Origin: Burkholderia cepacia
GTDB lineage: Bacteria; Pseudomonadota; Gammaproteobacteria; Burkholderiales; Burkholderiaceae
Direction of reading: 5' to 3'
Assembly (NCBI RefSeq): GCF_001039005.1
Contig: NZ_LDWR01000004.1
Span: 1-64,000, forward strand
DNA length: 64,000 nucleotides
Shown: positions 37,979-47,072 of the stretch, in pieces
Position numbering within the stretch: position 1 is the stretch's first letter
Layout: every line of letters starts with the position of its first letter
The notes under the pieces: model-generated
What the model was told of the DNA's origin: nothing
What the model saw: only the letters and a program-made list of their open reading frames with translations
Database searches by the model: none
Position numbers and translations under genes: made by a program

Positions 37979-39184
37979 ATGAAAAAAATGCTGACCCGCG
38001 CGACACTGGCGCTTTCCATCGTCTGCGCCGCACCGGCCGCCGCGCTCGCCGCCGGCACCTGCCCCGCCGCAGACACCGCCGCGCGCGCGGCAATCGACGC
38101 GCAGCAGCGCGTCCAGCAGGTCCGCAATCCGCAAGGCGACGGCGGCGGCAACGTCGATATCTCGCCGCCGCTGCGCGACGCGCTTCGCGCATACAAGCAG
38201 GCGCTCGTCGGCGCGATCGACGCGCGGCTCGCGTGCAGCGACGAACACGTTGAACCGGTTGCGCTGAAACGTACACTCGCGGCCGCGCTCGGCGTGCCGG
38301 CCCAATCCGTCCAGGCGAAAAACGGCGAATCGGCGTTCGGCCGCAATCCGGACGTCGACGTCGAACGCGGCGGCACGTCCCGCCCGCTCCTCTTCGTGCG
38401 CGCCGGCTTCGACATCGCATGCGGCGACGACAACCTGCTCACCGCGTACGCATGGGAGAACGGCGGCTGGCGGCGCGTGCTGCGCTGGCAGGCCGACGAC
38501 TACAAGGACATCGGCGGTGCCTACGGCGGCGGCTTCTGGTTCTCGGCGCTGCCCGGCGGCCAGGTCGCGGTCGTCCACGGTACGCCGTGGTGCTCGTCGC
38601 GCTGGAGCCGGTTCGGCGCGGACGTGGTCGCCCCGGCAAACGGCTCGGCCGCGCAACGCACGCTGTTCCATACCGAGCACGGCTACGTACTCGACGACAA
38701 CGCGCTCCGCTTCAAGGTGCGCCCCGACGGCTTCGAGCTGCGCACGACGGTCGGCTCGCTCGACAGCGACGTGATGACGCGGCCCGGCATTTTCCGCTAC
38801 CGCGTCGACGGCGATACCGTGCAACGCGTGCAGCCCGTCGCGCTCAACGGCCGCGATTTCGTCGACGAGTGGCTGAAGGCGGACGATGCGCCGGCGCGCG
38901 AATGGAGCGAGCCCGCCGACGCCGCGGCCGCGCTGAAAGCCCGGCAAGCGTTCAACACGGAAAGCAAGGCGCCCGATACCGGGTTCGCGTACGGCCCCGT
39001 GCGCGGCTGCTCGGACGGCAAGGACCGCTTTCAGGTCGAACTGGATCTGACGGGCAAGAGCGGGGAAACCGTCGCGCGGCGCTATGCGCTGATTCGCCAG
39101 GAGCGCAACGGGTTCACGATGCTCGGGCTGCACAATGCGGCCGAGCCGGCCTGCCGCGGCGCGAACCTGATGCCGCAGCACTGA
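37979..39184 (+). CDS. Secreted hypothetical protein in the vgrG cassette
   Basis: 401 residues, not recognised. A Sec signal peptide (MKKMLTRATLALSIVCAAPAAALAAG) with AxA cleavage site suggests the periplasm. The mature protein has several Cys (for example VRAGFDIACGDDN, GTPWCSSRWS, PVRGCSDGK, EPACRGAN) that could form disulfides, and beta-rich segments. No catalytic motif is obvious. It lies at the right end of the vgrG segment on the same strand; a role as a further immunity protein or a periplasmic inhibitor is possible but unsupported. The start sits 12 bp after a tandem repeat. Confidence 0.75.
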   Translation: MKKMLTRATLALSIVCAAPAAALAAGTCPAADTAARAAIDAQQRVQQVRNPQGDGGGNVDISPPLRDALRAYKQALVGAIDARLACSDEHVEPVALKRTLAAALGVPAQSVQAKNGESAFGRNPDVDVERGGTSRPLLFVRAGFDIACGDDNLLTAYAWENGGWRRVLRWQADDYKDIGGAYGGGFWFSALPGGQVAVVHGTPWCSSRWSRFGADVVAPANGSAAQRTLFHTEHGYVLDDNALRFKVRPDGFELRTTVGSLDSDVMTRPGIFRYRVDGDTVQRVQPVALNGRDFVDEWLKADDAPAREWSEPADAAAALKARQAFNTESKAPDTGFAYGPVRGCSDGKDRFQVELDLTGKSGETVARRYALIRQERNGFTMLGLHNAAEPACRGANLMPQH

Positions 39185-39289
39185 GCATCGAGCGCGCGTG
39201 CCGCGACGGCCGCGCATATCGACTTTCGACGGTTACGTGAAACGGTGCGGCCGGCCGGAAGCGAAACCGGACCGCAAGTCGCGCGCGCG

Positions 39290-39369
39290 TCACCGGCCGC
39301 GTTGCGGCTCGAACACGAACGGTTGGGTCAGCAGGAACGGATTCGCGGTTGCGCCGGTCTGCACGCAGG
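39290..39369 (-). pseudogene. 3' remnant of the TonB-C-like lipoprotein gene
   Basis: 80 bp that align to 40754-40833, the last codons and stop of the intact lipoprotein gene, with 9 mismatches. The reading frame to the stop is kept (FVFEPQRGR then stop, against FVFEPRRGE). The homology ends exactly where the moaC repeat copy 2 begins, so the rest of this gene copy is missing. Confidence 0.85.
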
Positions 39370-39852
39370 GCATGACATGTCAGGACTCGCCCATTTCGAT
39401 GCCGCCGGCCATGCGCATATGGTCGACGTCGGCGGCAAGCAGGAAACCCAACGCATCGCGATCGCGCGCGGCACGATCCGGATGCTGCCGGCCACGTTCG
39501 CGCTGATCCGCGACGGCAAGGCCAAGAAAGGCGACGTGCTCGGCGTCGCGCGCATCGCAGCCATCCAGGGCGCCAAGCGCACGGCCGACCTCATTCCGCT
39601 GTGCCACCCGCTCGCGCTGACGCGCGTGGCCGTCGACTTCGAACTCGACGACACGCTGCCGGGCGTCCACTGCGTCGTGCAGGTCGAAACGTTCGGCCGC
39701 ACCGGCGTCGAGATGGAAGCGCTGACCGCCGTGCAGGTCGGGCTGCTGACCGTCTACGACATGTGCAAGGCCGTCGATCGCGGGATGGTGATCACCGACG
39801 TGAGCGTGCGCGAAAAGCGCGGCGGCAAGTCGGGGGACTGGAAGGCGGAAGA
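39370..39852 (+). repeat. moaC direct repeat, copy 2
   Basis: 483-bp block matching 30919-31401 at all but 5 positions, same orientation, 8451 bp away start to start. Its left edge abuts the 80-bp lipoprotein-gene remnant. Confidence 0.97.
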
Positions 39853-39856
39853 GTAA
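39377..39856 (+). CDS. moaC: Cyclic pyranopterin monophosphate synthase, copy 2
   Basis: 159 residues, intact and probably functional: all active-site segments of copy 1 are present. It differs from copy 1 by Ala for Thr at residue 4 and by a shorter end (KAEE then stop), plus four synonymous changes. Longer ORFs in this frame upstream belong to the lipoprotein-gene remnant. Near identity implies recent duplication or ongoing gene conversion. No typical promoter lies just upstream; the sequence before its start is the remnant. Confidence 0.92.
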   Translation: MSGLAHFDAAGHAHMVDVGGKQETQRIAIARGTIRMLPATFALIRDGKAKKGDVLGVARIAAIQGAKRTADLIPLCHPLALTRVAVDFELDDTLPGVHCVVQVETFGRTGVEMEALTAVQVGLLTVYDMCKAVDRGMVITDVSVREKRGGKSGDWKAEE

Positions 39857-40257
39857 TGCATCGATTGCGCGCCGGCTTCCGGAGCAAATTGGTCACACGT
39901 GCGGCCTGATGCTGGTTTCACACGAACAGGCTCTATTCGATATTCGCCTGCGATCCACCAGCAATGCGAATCAGCTTTTTGCCGAACGGCTTCCTGTCCG
40001 CCGATTAAGCGTGCGGCTGCTTCCGACTGCGCGTTAATTGAATTGAATCCGATAAAGGCAGTGAACGCATGGCCTCGAAACGATTCGTGCTGCCCATACT
40101 TTCCGTCTCCGGGTAAATGCATGGCCCGGCGCCGGAATGACTTTCGCCCGCCTACGCCTCGCCACGCTCTGCGTCGCCCCGATGTCTTGTCTTCCGTAAG
40201 CGTACGTGTAGAATTCTGTAAGCATTGAATTCATAACAAACGACACTACGGGGTTTT
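39857..40257. other. Gene-free AT-richer region after moaC copy 2
   Basis: About 400 bp without a supported gene. Base composition is visibly lower in GC than the surroundings. It contains the probable promoter at 40187-40214 for the small membrane protein downstream. No T-run terminator for moaC copy 2 is evident. Confidence 0.65.
40187..40214 (+). promoter_or_regulatory. Probable sigma-70 promoter of the small membrane protein gene
   Basis: TTGTCT and TAGAAT separated by 16 bp, 44 bp upstream of the start codon at 40258, in an AT-rich leader. Confidence 0.5.
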
Positions 40258-40605
40258 ATGGCTCACTCGACCATAGTATTCAAACAACCGAATTTCGGGA
40301 CCATCAGGAACGCGCCGGTCGGATTTTCATGGACCACCCTGTGTTTCGGATGTTTCCCGGCCATTTTCCGCGGTGACTTCAAGTGGGCTGCGATCAACAT
40401 CCTCGTCACGTTCGGCGTCGCATTGGTGACGCTCGGGTTCGGCGCCTTCATTCCCTGGATCGTCTTTGCCGTGATCTACAACAAGATGTATATCCGGGAA
40501 TTGGCAGGAAAGGGTTATGTGGTCGAGCGCGTCGAATCCCGATTTAACCTCGACCAATTGCAAGCCCAACTGGAGACGGTTCTCAAACCCGCTCAGGCTG
40601 CTTGA
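40258..40605 (+). CDS. Small HrgC-like membrane protein
   Basis: 115 residues. The N-terminal pattern NAPVGFSWTTLCFGCFPAIFRGDFKWAAI followed by two hydrophobic helices (INILVTFGVALVTLGFGAFIPWIVFAVIYN) and a short helical C-tail (LDQLQAQLETVL) matches a family often labelled HrgC, found as single genes in many bacteria. The function is unknown. Own promoter upstream and terminator downstream; it lies between moaC copy 2 and the intact lipoprotein gene and may have arrived with that segment. Confidence 0.8.
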   Translation: MAHSTIVFKQPNFGTIRNAPVGFSWTTLCFGCFPAIFRGDFKWAAINILVTFGVALVTLGFGAFIPWIVFAVIYNKMYIRELAGKGYVVERVESRFNLDQLQAQLETVLKPAQAA

Positions 40606-40644
40606 AGTCGTTTCTTGATCCGGCCCGGACGATCGGGTCGAATG

Positions 40645-40682
40645 AAGGCCGCTTCGTCGATGTCGAAGCGGTCTTTGTTTTT
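40645..40682 (+). terminator. Rho-independent terminator
   Basis: 12-bp stem AAGGCCGCTTCG / CGAAGCGGTCTT with one G-U pair and a 7-base loop, followed by TTGTTTTTG. It ends the small membrane protein transcript. Confidence 0.85.
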
Positions 40683-40753
40683 GATTGAAACGAACGCGAG
40701 CGACGCCTCCGACTGAACGATCGGCCCGCTTCGTGACAAACCCGCCGGGCTCG

Positions 40754-41104
40754 TCACTCGCCGCGCCGCGGCTCGAACACGAACGGCTGGGTCAACAGGA
40801 ACGGATTCGCGGTCGCGCCCGTCTGCGCGCAGGTCGCGTGCGTCATCGCATCGACGGCCGCGCGATCGGCGGTCGCGTTGCGGCTGCTCGTCGTCACGGT
40901 GACGTTCTGCGCTTCGCCGGACGTCGTCATCAGCGCGCGCACGAGCACGGTTGCCGGACGCGTGAGCGGCTTCGCGGTGTCCGGATAGACGGCACGCGGA
41001 ATGTGGCACGTCAGCTTGCTTTCCTGCGACGACGACAGCATCGCGCAGCCGGAAAACAGCATCGCGACGGCGGGCAGGATCAGATAGGTCGAGCGAATGG
41101 TCAT
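40754..41104 (-). CDS. Small lipoprotein with TonB-C-like domain
   Basis: 116 residues. The signal peptide ends in lipobox FSGCAM, so it is lipidated. The mature part (YPDTAKPLTRPATVLVRALMTTSGEAQNVTVTTSSRNATADRAAVDAM) has the alternating pattern of a TonB C-terminal domain, as in energy-transducer-like proteins, with two Cys. The start at 41104 is the only one giving a lipoprotein signal. The last 80 bp of this gene are present a second time at 39290-39369. Stands alone; the 293 bp upstream to pglL hold no gene. Confidence 0.82.
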   Translation of the reverse strand: MTIRSTYLILPAVAMLFSGCAMLSSSQESKLTCHIPRAVYPDTAKPLTRPATVLVRALMTTSGEAQNVTVTTSSRNATADRAAVDAMTHATCAQTGATANPFLLTQPFVFEPRRGE

Positions 41105-41397
41105 GGTCGAATATCGTTCTTCAGTGCTGTTCTGGACGAACGCGCCGCGTACCGAATCACATCGCCCCCGCGTCACGTGCATCGCATTGTGCACGCGCCA
41201 CCCAGCCAACGGCCGCGATTTGACAATGGTTGACGCGAATCGACGCGCGATCGACCGGAATCCCCGCCATTCACGAGGTAATCGATACCGGGCCGGATTC
41301 GCGGCTCGCGCCGGCCGATCTGCCCGACCGCCACCGCCGTCATGCGCCGCGACGCGGCTCGCGCCGGAATTCCCCGTTCCGGCGACCGCTGCGCGCG

Positions 41398-43176
41398 TCA
41401 ATCCGAATCGTCGTCGTCCGAATCGTCGGCCGCATCGGCGGGAACTTCACCGTACTTCGCGACGACGGCCGCCTTGAACGCCTTCAGCGCCGGCTGCTGG
41501 TCGCACAGCTTGTACAGCGACGCAAGTTGTTGCGGCCAGTCCTTCAGCTCCTTCGCAAACACATGCAGGCGCGCGACGGTATCGAGCGCGTCGGCTTCGC
41601 GGCCGTCCAGCGCCTGCAGCGCCGCATAACGACGCAGCACCGTCTCGCCGGGCAGCAGCGCGATCGCGCGTTCATGCGCGGCGAGCTTGGCCGGCAAGTC
41701 TTCCGGCGAAATCGCGAGCAGCGTGGCCGCACCGTAATCGCCCCACGCGCCGAACAGCAGCGACGGCGCATCGCGGTACTGCGCGGCCGGGTCGCTGCCG
41801 TAATACAGCACTTCCGCACGCTGGTAGTCGCGCAGCACCGGCACCGCCGCGAGCACGCCGCCGAACGACAGCACCGCGAACAGCCCGAATGCCGCGCGCC
41901 CCGGCAGGATGCGCAGCGGCTTCACGTCGAGCAGACCGATCACGAACATCGCCGGCAGCAGGAAGAACATGTACTGCTGCGGATACTCGACGAGCGCATG
42001 CATCAGCAGGATGCCGATCAGCGCGAAGCCGAACACGCGCATGCTCGACTGCGGCGCGCGCAGCGCCCGCACGAACCACATCACGAGCGTGACGACGAGC
42101 ACGCCGAGGCCGATCAGGCCGGACTTCGCGAGCAGGTCGATGAAGATGTCGTGCGAGTTGTTCGCGATCTCGACGCCGCCGAGCGTGCGCACGAGCGCAA
42201 ACTGGTGCGACGGAAACTCGCCCCAGCCGACGCCGAGCAGCGGATGCTCGCGGAACATCGCGAGCCCGTACTTCCACAGCGCGAGGCGCGGCGCGATCTG
42301 CCCCGCGTCGCGCATCCGGTCGGCCGCCGACTCCGCGAGATTCAGGTGATAGTGCACGTTGGCCCAGCGCACCGCGACGTTCACCGCGATGAACGCAACC
42401 GCGAGCACGACCGGAATCAGCCACGCGCGCGCATTGCCCGGCGCGCGGCGCGATTCGAGCCACGCCATCCAGAAGCCCGCGACGACCATCACCGCGACCT
42501 GCAGCCACGGCCCGCGCGACACCGTCAGCGCGAGACCGACCGACAGCACGAGCGACAGCGCGAGCCACGCCCATACCGCGAGCCGGCGCGTCTGCACGAG
42601 ATACAGCGCGCCCGCGAGCGCGAACGCGATGTAGGTGGCCAGATGGTTCGCCTGCGCCATGTTGCCGTACGGACGGCGATCGACCGCGACGTTGTACATC
42701 ACGACGAACGGCGACACAGCCGACTCGAGGTGGAACATCTGCACGATCTGGGTGCCGACCGCGAACACGCCGCCGACGAGCAGCGCACCGGCCATCATCC
42801 GCGAAACGACTTCGGCCAACCCGTCGCGCGCGAGCGCGTAGCCGGCCTGCATCGCGACCAGCGCGGCGGCGAGATAGCCGAGCGCCAGCCAGTTCATCGA
42901 CGGCACCTTGAGCGGGATCAGCGCGACCTGCGCGATGAGCACCACGGCGAACCCGAGCGGCACGACGAACGCGGCCGGCGCGGCAAACGGCTCGGCAGGG
43001 CGGCCCGTGCGCACGAGCAGCACGACCGACAGCCCCACCAGCAGATACAGCACCAGCGCGGAAAACTCGGAATAGAAGGTCGGGATCGGATACGTGTGAT
43101 TCGTGATCGCATACGGCACGATCAAGGCGACAGCCAGCGCAACGAGCGACAACGAACGGGAAAAAGTAGAAGGCAT
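41398..43176 (-). CDS. pglL: PglL-family protein O-oligosaccharyltransferase
   Basis: Inner-membrane enzyme that transfers a lipid-linked glycan to Ser residues of periplasmic proteins. 592 residues, about a dozen helices in the first 400 residues; the Wzy_C-type domain includes NMAQANHLATYIAFALAG and a periplasmic loop ending HPLLGVGWGEFPSHQFAL with conserved His. The soluble C-terminal part resembles the PglL tail (LLLARLHVF region); it ends in an Asp/Ser-rich run. The start MPSTFSRSL at 43176 is used. Adjacent to a type IV pilin gene, as is typical for PglL/PilO enzymes. From memory this is the B. cenocepacia general O-glycosylation enzyme (BCAL0960). Confidence 0.92.
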   Translation of the reverse strand: MPSTFSRSLSLVALAVALIVPYAITNHTYPIPTFYSEFSALVLYLLVGLSVVLLVRTGRPAEPFAAPAAFVVPLGFAVVLIAQVALIPLKVPSMNWLALGYLAAALVAMQAGYALARDGLAEVVSRMMAGALLVGGVFAVGTQIVQMFHLESAVSPFVVMYNVAVDRRPYGNMAQANHLATYIAFALAGALYLVQTRRLAVWAWLALSLVLSVGLALTVSRGPWLQVAVMVVAGFWMAWLESRRAPGNARAWLIPVVLAVAFIAVNVAVRWANVHYHLNLAESAADRMRDAGQIAPRLALWKYGLAMFREHPLLGVGWGEFPSHQFALVRTLGGVEIANNSHDIFIDLLAKSGLIGLGVLVVTLVMWFVRALRAPQSSMRVFGFALIGILLMHALVEYPQQYMFFLLPAMFVIGLLDVKPLRILPGRAAFGLFAVLSFGGVLAAVPVLRDYQRAEVLYYGSDPAAQYRDAPSLLFGAWGDYGAATLLAISPEDLPAKLAAHERAIALLPGETVLRRYAALQALDGREADALDTVARLHVFAKELKDWPQQLASLYKLCDQQPALKAFKAAVVAKYGEVPADAADDSDDDDSD

Positions 43177-43332
43177 GAGCGAACCGGATGTCAGCAACCG
43201 GCGCACTATACAAAACTTTCCCCCCTCTGTGCGGCGCGGTCGCGCCGCGACCGGGTGCGGGGCGACCGCCCCGGCCGGCCGAAGCGGCGGCCGGCATGCC
43301 GCGCGCGCCGCCGCACGGCGCCCCCGCCGGCG

Positions 43333-43929
43333 CTACGCGCGGCACTCGGCCGGTGCGTATTTCGCAGGCAGCGTCGCGGCGTCGCCCGGCAATGGCCCGG
43401 CCCCCGGCGCCGGCAGCGACGACGCATCCTTGCCCGCGGCGAAGCACTCCCACGCGATCGTACCGGCTTGCAGCGCACCCTTTTTGAGCGGCACGCGCGC
43501 GGTGGGCGTGTCGGCCTTGTCGGGCGCGGACGGCACGAGCACCAGCGTATTCGTGCCGGTTGCGGCAACGCGGGTGGTGAACGCGACCGTGATCTGGCCG
43601 GTTTCGCCGTCGATCGCGACGGATTCGACGTTGCGGGTCGCGGCCGGCGGACTGTAGCCGCCGTCGAGGCTCGCGCCGCTCGCCGCGTTGTCGGCGACCG
43701 CGAGCCGCGCGGACGACGCGAGCGCGAGCCCCTCGCCGACGCGCGAGCGCGCAAGGTAATCCTGGTACGCGGGAATCGCATAGGCCGCGATCACGCCGAC
43801 GATCGCCAGCACGATCATCAACTCGATCAGCGTAAAGCCGGCCGGCCGCCAGCGCGGCGACGGCCGGTTCGCGCGCCGCAGATCGGCGGCCACGCGACGG
43901 AACAGGGAAACGGAAAAGGCTTCGAACAT
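43333..43929 (-). CDS. pilA: Type IV pilin-like protein
   Basis: 198 residues. A 31-residue basic leader ends in the prepilin peptidase site [22 protein letters not shown]; cleavage would leave Phe as residue 1 and Glu5 is present. The hydrophobic spine continues to [15 protein letters not shown]. The globular domain is Ala/Gly-rich, with Cys near the C-terminus (TIAWECFA and AECRA) for the pilin disulfide loop. The leader is longer than in most type IVa pilins. It lies just upstream of pglL and is a likely glycosylation target. The 156 bp between them are very GC-rich hairpin-prone sequence. Confidence 0.9.
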   Translation of the reverse strand: MFEAFSVSLFRRVAADLRRANRPSPRWRPAGFTLIELMIVLAIVGVIAAYAIPAYQDYLARSRVGEGLALASSARLAVADNAASGASLDGGYSPPAATRNVESVAIDGETGQITVAFTTRVAATGTNTLVLVPSAPDKADTPTARVPLKKGALQAGTIAWECFAAGKDASSLPAPGAGPLPGDAATLPAKYAPAECRA

Positions 43930-43944
43930 GGCAGGCTCCGGAAA

Positions 43945-43976
43945 CGAAAAACGCCTGTCGGTAAAGGCAGGCGTCT
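43945..43976 (-). terminator. Probable terminator of the TerC gene
   Basis: 7-bp stem ACGCCTG / CAGGCGT; on the minus strand it is followed by TTTTTC. It lies between terC and the pilin gene. Confidence 0.7.
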
Positions 43977-44026
43977 CGATCGTAGCCAGCGGGCCGCGAA
44001 CCCGGCAGTCGGCCGGACGGCCAGTG

Positions 44027-44731
44027 TCAGTGCGCGTGCGGTGCGCCGCGGCGCCGCCTGAGCGCGTAGCCGGCCGCCACGACGAACAGTGCGCCGGCCA
44101 TGCTCGCGCCGTAGATCGCGGGTGCCGTATCGAGCACCGGCCAGCGGTCGCCGACGGGGTCGTTCACGATCAGCCCGCCCGCGATCCAGCCGAGCAGCGC
44201 GGCGCCGAGCGTGACGACGATGGGGAAGCGGTCGAGCAGTTTCAGCACCAGCGTGCTGCCCCACACGATGATCGGCACGCTGACGACGAGCCCGAAGATC
44301 ACGAGCGCCATCCGATGCGACGGATCAGCCTGCTCGGACGCGCCTGCGATGGCAATCACGTTGTCGAGGCTCATCACCGCATCGGCGATCACGATCGTCT
44401 TCACGGCGTCCCACAGCCGGTCGGCCGGCTTGATGTGATCGTGCGCGTCGGCGGCCGGCGCCATCAGCTTGACGCCGATCCACAGCAGCAGCAGCCCGCC
44501 GCCGATCTTCAGGAACGGCACATCGAGCAGCGCGACCGCGAAGGTGATCAGCGCGACGCGCAGCAGGATCGCCCCGGCGGTACCCCAGACGACGCCGCGC
44601 AGCCGCTGGCTCGCCGGCAGGTTGCGGCAGGCGAGCGCGATCACGACCGCGTTGTCGCCGCCGAGCAGGATATCGATGATGACGATCTGGAGAACGGCGC
44701 CCCAGTGCAGCGACGCGAGGAATTCGAGCAT
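44027..44731 (-). CDS. TerC-family integral membrane protein
   Basis: 234 residues, about seven helices. The TerC acidic motifs are clear: [16 protein letters not shown] near residue 20 and [15 protein letters not shown] about residue 120; the family is linked to metal ion (Mn) export or extrusion during tellurite stress. A His/Asp-rich cytoplasmic loop ([12 protein letters not shown]) lies between. The start at 44731 is the first that gives the complete first helix. Upstream sequence was checked for a yybP-ykoY riboswitch and none was convincing. Confidence 0.9.
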   Translation of the reverse strand: MLEFLASLHWGAVLQIVIIDILLGGDNAVVIALACRNLPASQRLRGVVWGTAGAILLRVALITFAVALLDVPFLKIGGGLLLLWIGVKLMAPAADAHDHIKPADRLWDAVKTIVIADAVMSLDNVIAIAGASEQADPSHRMALVIFGLVVSVPIIVWGSTLVLKLLDRFPIVVTLGAALLGWIAGGLIVNDPVGDRWPVLDTAPAIYGASMAGALFVVAAGYALRRRRGAPHAH

Positions 44732-44835
44732 GGGGAAGATGTGCAGGGCTTGGCCGCCCGGCGGGCGGCCCGGTTCATCGCCGGCACATGCGCGACGCAT
44801 GCCCGGTGCTTACGAATTCATTGCGCGAGCATAAC

Positions 44836-44864
44836 AAAAAACGCCGGCAAAGCCGGCGTTTTCT
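44836..44864 (-). terminator. Rho-independent terminator of sucCD
   Basis: 11-bp stem AAAACGCCGGC / GCCGGCGTTTT with a 3-base loop, T-run on the minus strand, 25 bp after the sucD stop. Confidence 0.92.
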
Positions 44865-44888
44865 GCAGGACGAACCCACGTGGAAATA

Positions 44889-45770
44889 TTACAGCGCCTT
44901 CTTCAGCAGACGGCCCATTTCCGACGGGTTGCGCGTGACGGTGATGCCGCACGCTTCCATGATTTCCAGCTTCGCTTCGGCCGTATCCGCACCGCCCGAG
45001 ATCAGCGCGCCGGCGTGGCCCATGCGCTTGCCCGGGGGCGCCGTGACGCCCGCGATGAAGCCGACGACCGGCTTCTTCATGTTGTCCTTGATCCACTGAG
45101 CAGCGTTGGCTTCGTCCGGACCGCCGATTTCGCCGATCATCACGACCGCATCCGTATCCGGATCGTCGTTGAACATCTTCATCACGTCGATGTGCTTCAG
45201 ACCGTTGATCGGGTCGCCGCCGATACCGACTGCCGACGACTGGCCGAGGCCGAGTGCCGTCAGCTGCGCAACGGCTTCATACGTCAGCGTGCCCGAACGC
45301 GACACGACGCCGATGCGGCCCTTGCGGTGGATGTGACCCGGCATGATGCCGATCTTCAGTTCGTCCGGCGTGATCGTGCCCGGGCAGTTCGGCCCGAGCA
45401 GCAGCGTCTTGCGGCCTTCGCGGCGCATGCGGTCCTTCACTTCGATCATGTCGCGGACGGGAATGCCTTCCGTGATGCAGATCGCGAGATCCAGATCGGC
45501 TTCGACCGCTTCCCAGATCGCAGCGGCCGCGCCTGCCGGCGGAACGTAGATGACCGACACGGTCGCGCCGGTTTCTGCCTTCGCTTCCTTGACGCTTGCG
45601 TAGATCGGAATGCCTTCGAAATCTTCGCCGGCCTTCTTCGGGTTCACGCCCGCGACGAATGCTTCGCGGCCGTTTGCGTATTCACGGCAGGCGCGCGTAT
45701 GGAACTGACCGGTTTTGCCGGTAATGCCCTGCGTGATGACCTTCGTGTCCTTGTTGATCAGAATCGACAT
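44889..45770 (-). CDS. sucD: Succinyl-CoA synthetase alpha subunit
   Basis: TCA cycle enzyme subunit that binds CoA and carries the phospho-histidine. 293 residues. [14 protein letters not shown] at the N-terminus, GGDPINGL, and the active-site [15 protein letters not shown] near residue 245 are present. The start at 45770 gives the conserved [12 protein letters not shown]. Downstream partner of sucC, 67 bp apart. Confidence 0.97.
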   Translation of the reverse strand: MSILINKDTKVITQGITGKTGQFHTRACREYANGREAFVAGVNPKKAGEDFEGIPIYASVKEAKAETGATVSVIYVPPAGAAAAIWEAVEADLDLAICITEGIPVRDMIEVKDRMRREGRKTLLLGPNCPGTITPDELKIGIMPGHIHRKGRIGVVSRSGTLTYEAVAQLTALGLGQSSAVGIGGDPINGLKHIDVMKMFNDDPDTDAVVMIGEIGGPDEANAAQWIKDNMKKPVVGFIAGVTAPPGKRMGHAGALISGGADTAEAKLEIMEACGITVTRNPSEMGRLLKKAL

Positions 45771-45837
45771 GTATTTTGACCTCTGTTCGATTGGCGTCGC
45801 GTGCAAGCCGCGCCGCCATGCGTGTTCAATAGCGCGC

Positions 45838-47004
45838 TTACTTGCCTTCGGCAGCCGCGACGACCTTCTGCGCGGCTTCTTCCATGCTGTCCGCCGAGAT
45901 GATCGGCAGGCCCGAGTCGGCCAGCATCTTCTTGCCGAGGTCCTCGTTCGTGCCCTTCATGCGCACGACGAGCGGCACCTTCAGGTTCACGGCCTTCGAA
46001 CCGGCGATCACGCCTTCCGCGATCACGTCGCAGCGCATGATGCCGCCGAAGATGTTCACGAGGATCGCCTTCAGGTCCGGGTTCTTCAGCATCAGCTTGA
46101 ACGCTTCCGTGACCTTCTCGGTCGTCGCGCCACCGCCGACGTCCAGGAAGTTCGCCGGCTCGCCGCCGAACAGCTTGATGGTGTCCATCGTCGCCATCGC
46201 CAGGCCTGCGCCGTTCACGAGACAGCCGATGTTGCCGTCGAGCGAGATGTACGCGAGGTCGAACTTCGACGCTTCGATTTCAGCCGGATCTTCTTCGTCC
46301 AGATCGCGGTACGCGACGATTTCCGGATGACGGAACAGCGCGTTCGAGTCGAAGTTGAACTTCGCGTCGAGTGCGATGACCTTGCCGTCGCCGGAGACGT
46401 TCAGCGGGTTGATTTCGGCCAGCGACGCGTCGGTTTCCCAGAATGCCTTGTACAGGCCTTGCAGGATGGCACGCGCTTGCGGAATCGAAGCAGCCGGCAC
46501 GCCGATCTTCGCGGCGAGGTCGTCGGCCTGCGCGTCGAGCAAGCCGGTCGACGGCTCGACGATGACCTTGTGGATCAGTTCCGGGTGCTTTTCGGCAACT
46601 TCCTCGATGTCCATGCCGCCTTCGCTCGAACCCATCAGAACGATCTTTTGCGTCACGCGATCAACGACGAGGCTGACATACAGTTCCTGCTTGATGTCGG
46701 CGCCTTCTTCGACCATCAGACGGTTGACCTTCTGGCCTTCCGGACCGGTCTGGTGCGTGACGAGCTGCATGCCGAGGATCTGGTTCGCGTATTCGCGAAC
46801 CTGCTCGATCGACTTCGCCACCTTCACGCCGCCGCCCTTGCCACGGCCACCCGCGTGAATCTGAGCCTTCACGACCCAAACCGGGCCGCCCAGCTCTTCC
46901 GCCACCTTGACGGCCTCGTCAACCGAGAACGCCGGCTTGCCGCGCGGTACCGCGACTCCGAATTTCCGCAGGATTTCCTTACCCTGGTACTCGTGAATCT
47001 TCAT
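45838..47004 (-). CDS. sucC: Succinyl-CoA synthetase beta subunit
   Basis: ATP-grasp nucleotide-binding subunit, 388 residues, standard length. [32 protein letters not shown], and [30 protein letters not shown] are diagnostic. First gene of sucCD; the promoter must lie in the 68-bp gap or further upstream within the DUF2889 gene transcript. Confidence 0.97.
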   Translation of the reverse strand: MKIHEYQGKEILRKFGVAVPRGKPAFSVDEAVKVAEELGGPVWVVKAQIHAGGRGKGGGVKVAKSIEQVREYANQILGMQLVTHQTGPEGQKVNRLMVEEGADIKQELYVSLVVDRVTQKIVLMGSSEGGMDIEEVAEKHPELIHKVIVEPSTGLLDAQADDLAAKIGVPAASIPQARAILQGLYKAFWETDASLAEINPLNVSGDGKVIALDAKFNFDSNALFRHPEIVAYRDLDEEDPAEIEASKFDLAYISLDGNIGCLVNGAGLAMATMDTIKLFGGEPANFLDVGGGATTEKVTEAFKLMLKNPDLKAILVNIFGGIMRCDVIAEGVIAGSKAVNLKVPLVVRMKGTNEDLGKKMLADSGLPIISADSMEEAAQKVVAAAEGK

Positions 47005-47072
47005 GCGTGATTCCCTTCAGTCTGAGAGTTGGATGAAAAGTCGCTTAAGACGCTTCTTCGAATGATTTCCGT

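Noticed and set aside
41230..44061. 943-codon open frame on the plus strand
   Set aside because: It lies antisense to pglL and the pilin gene, is extremely Arg/His-rich and has no recognisable domain; such frames arise from high-GC codon bias.
44732..44835. yybP-ykoY (manganese) riboswitch upstream of the TerC gene
   Set aside because: These riboswitches often precede TerC-type genes, but the conserved loop sequences were not found in the short leader.
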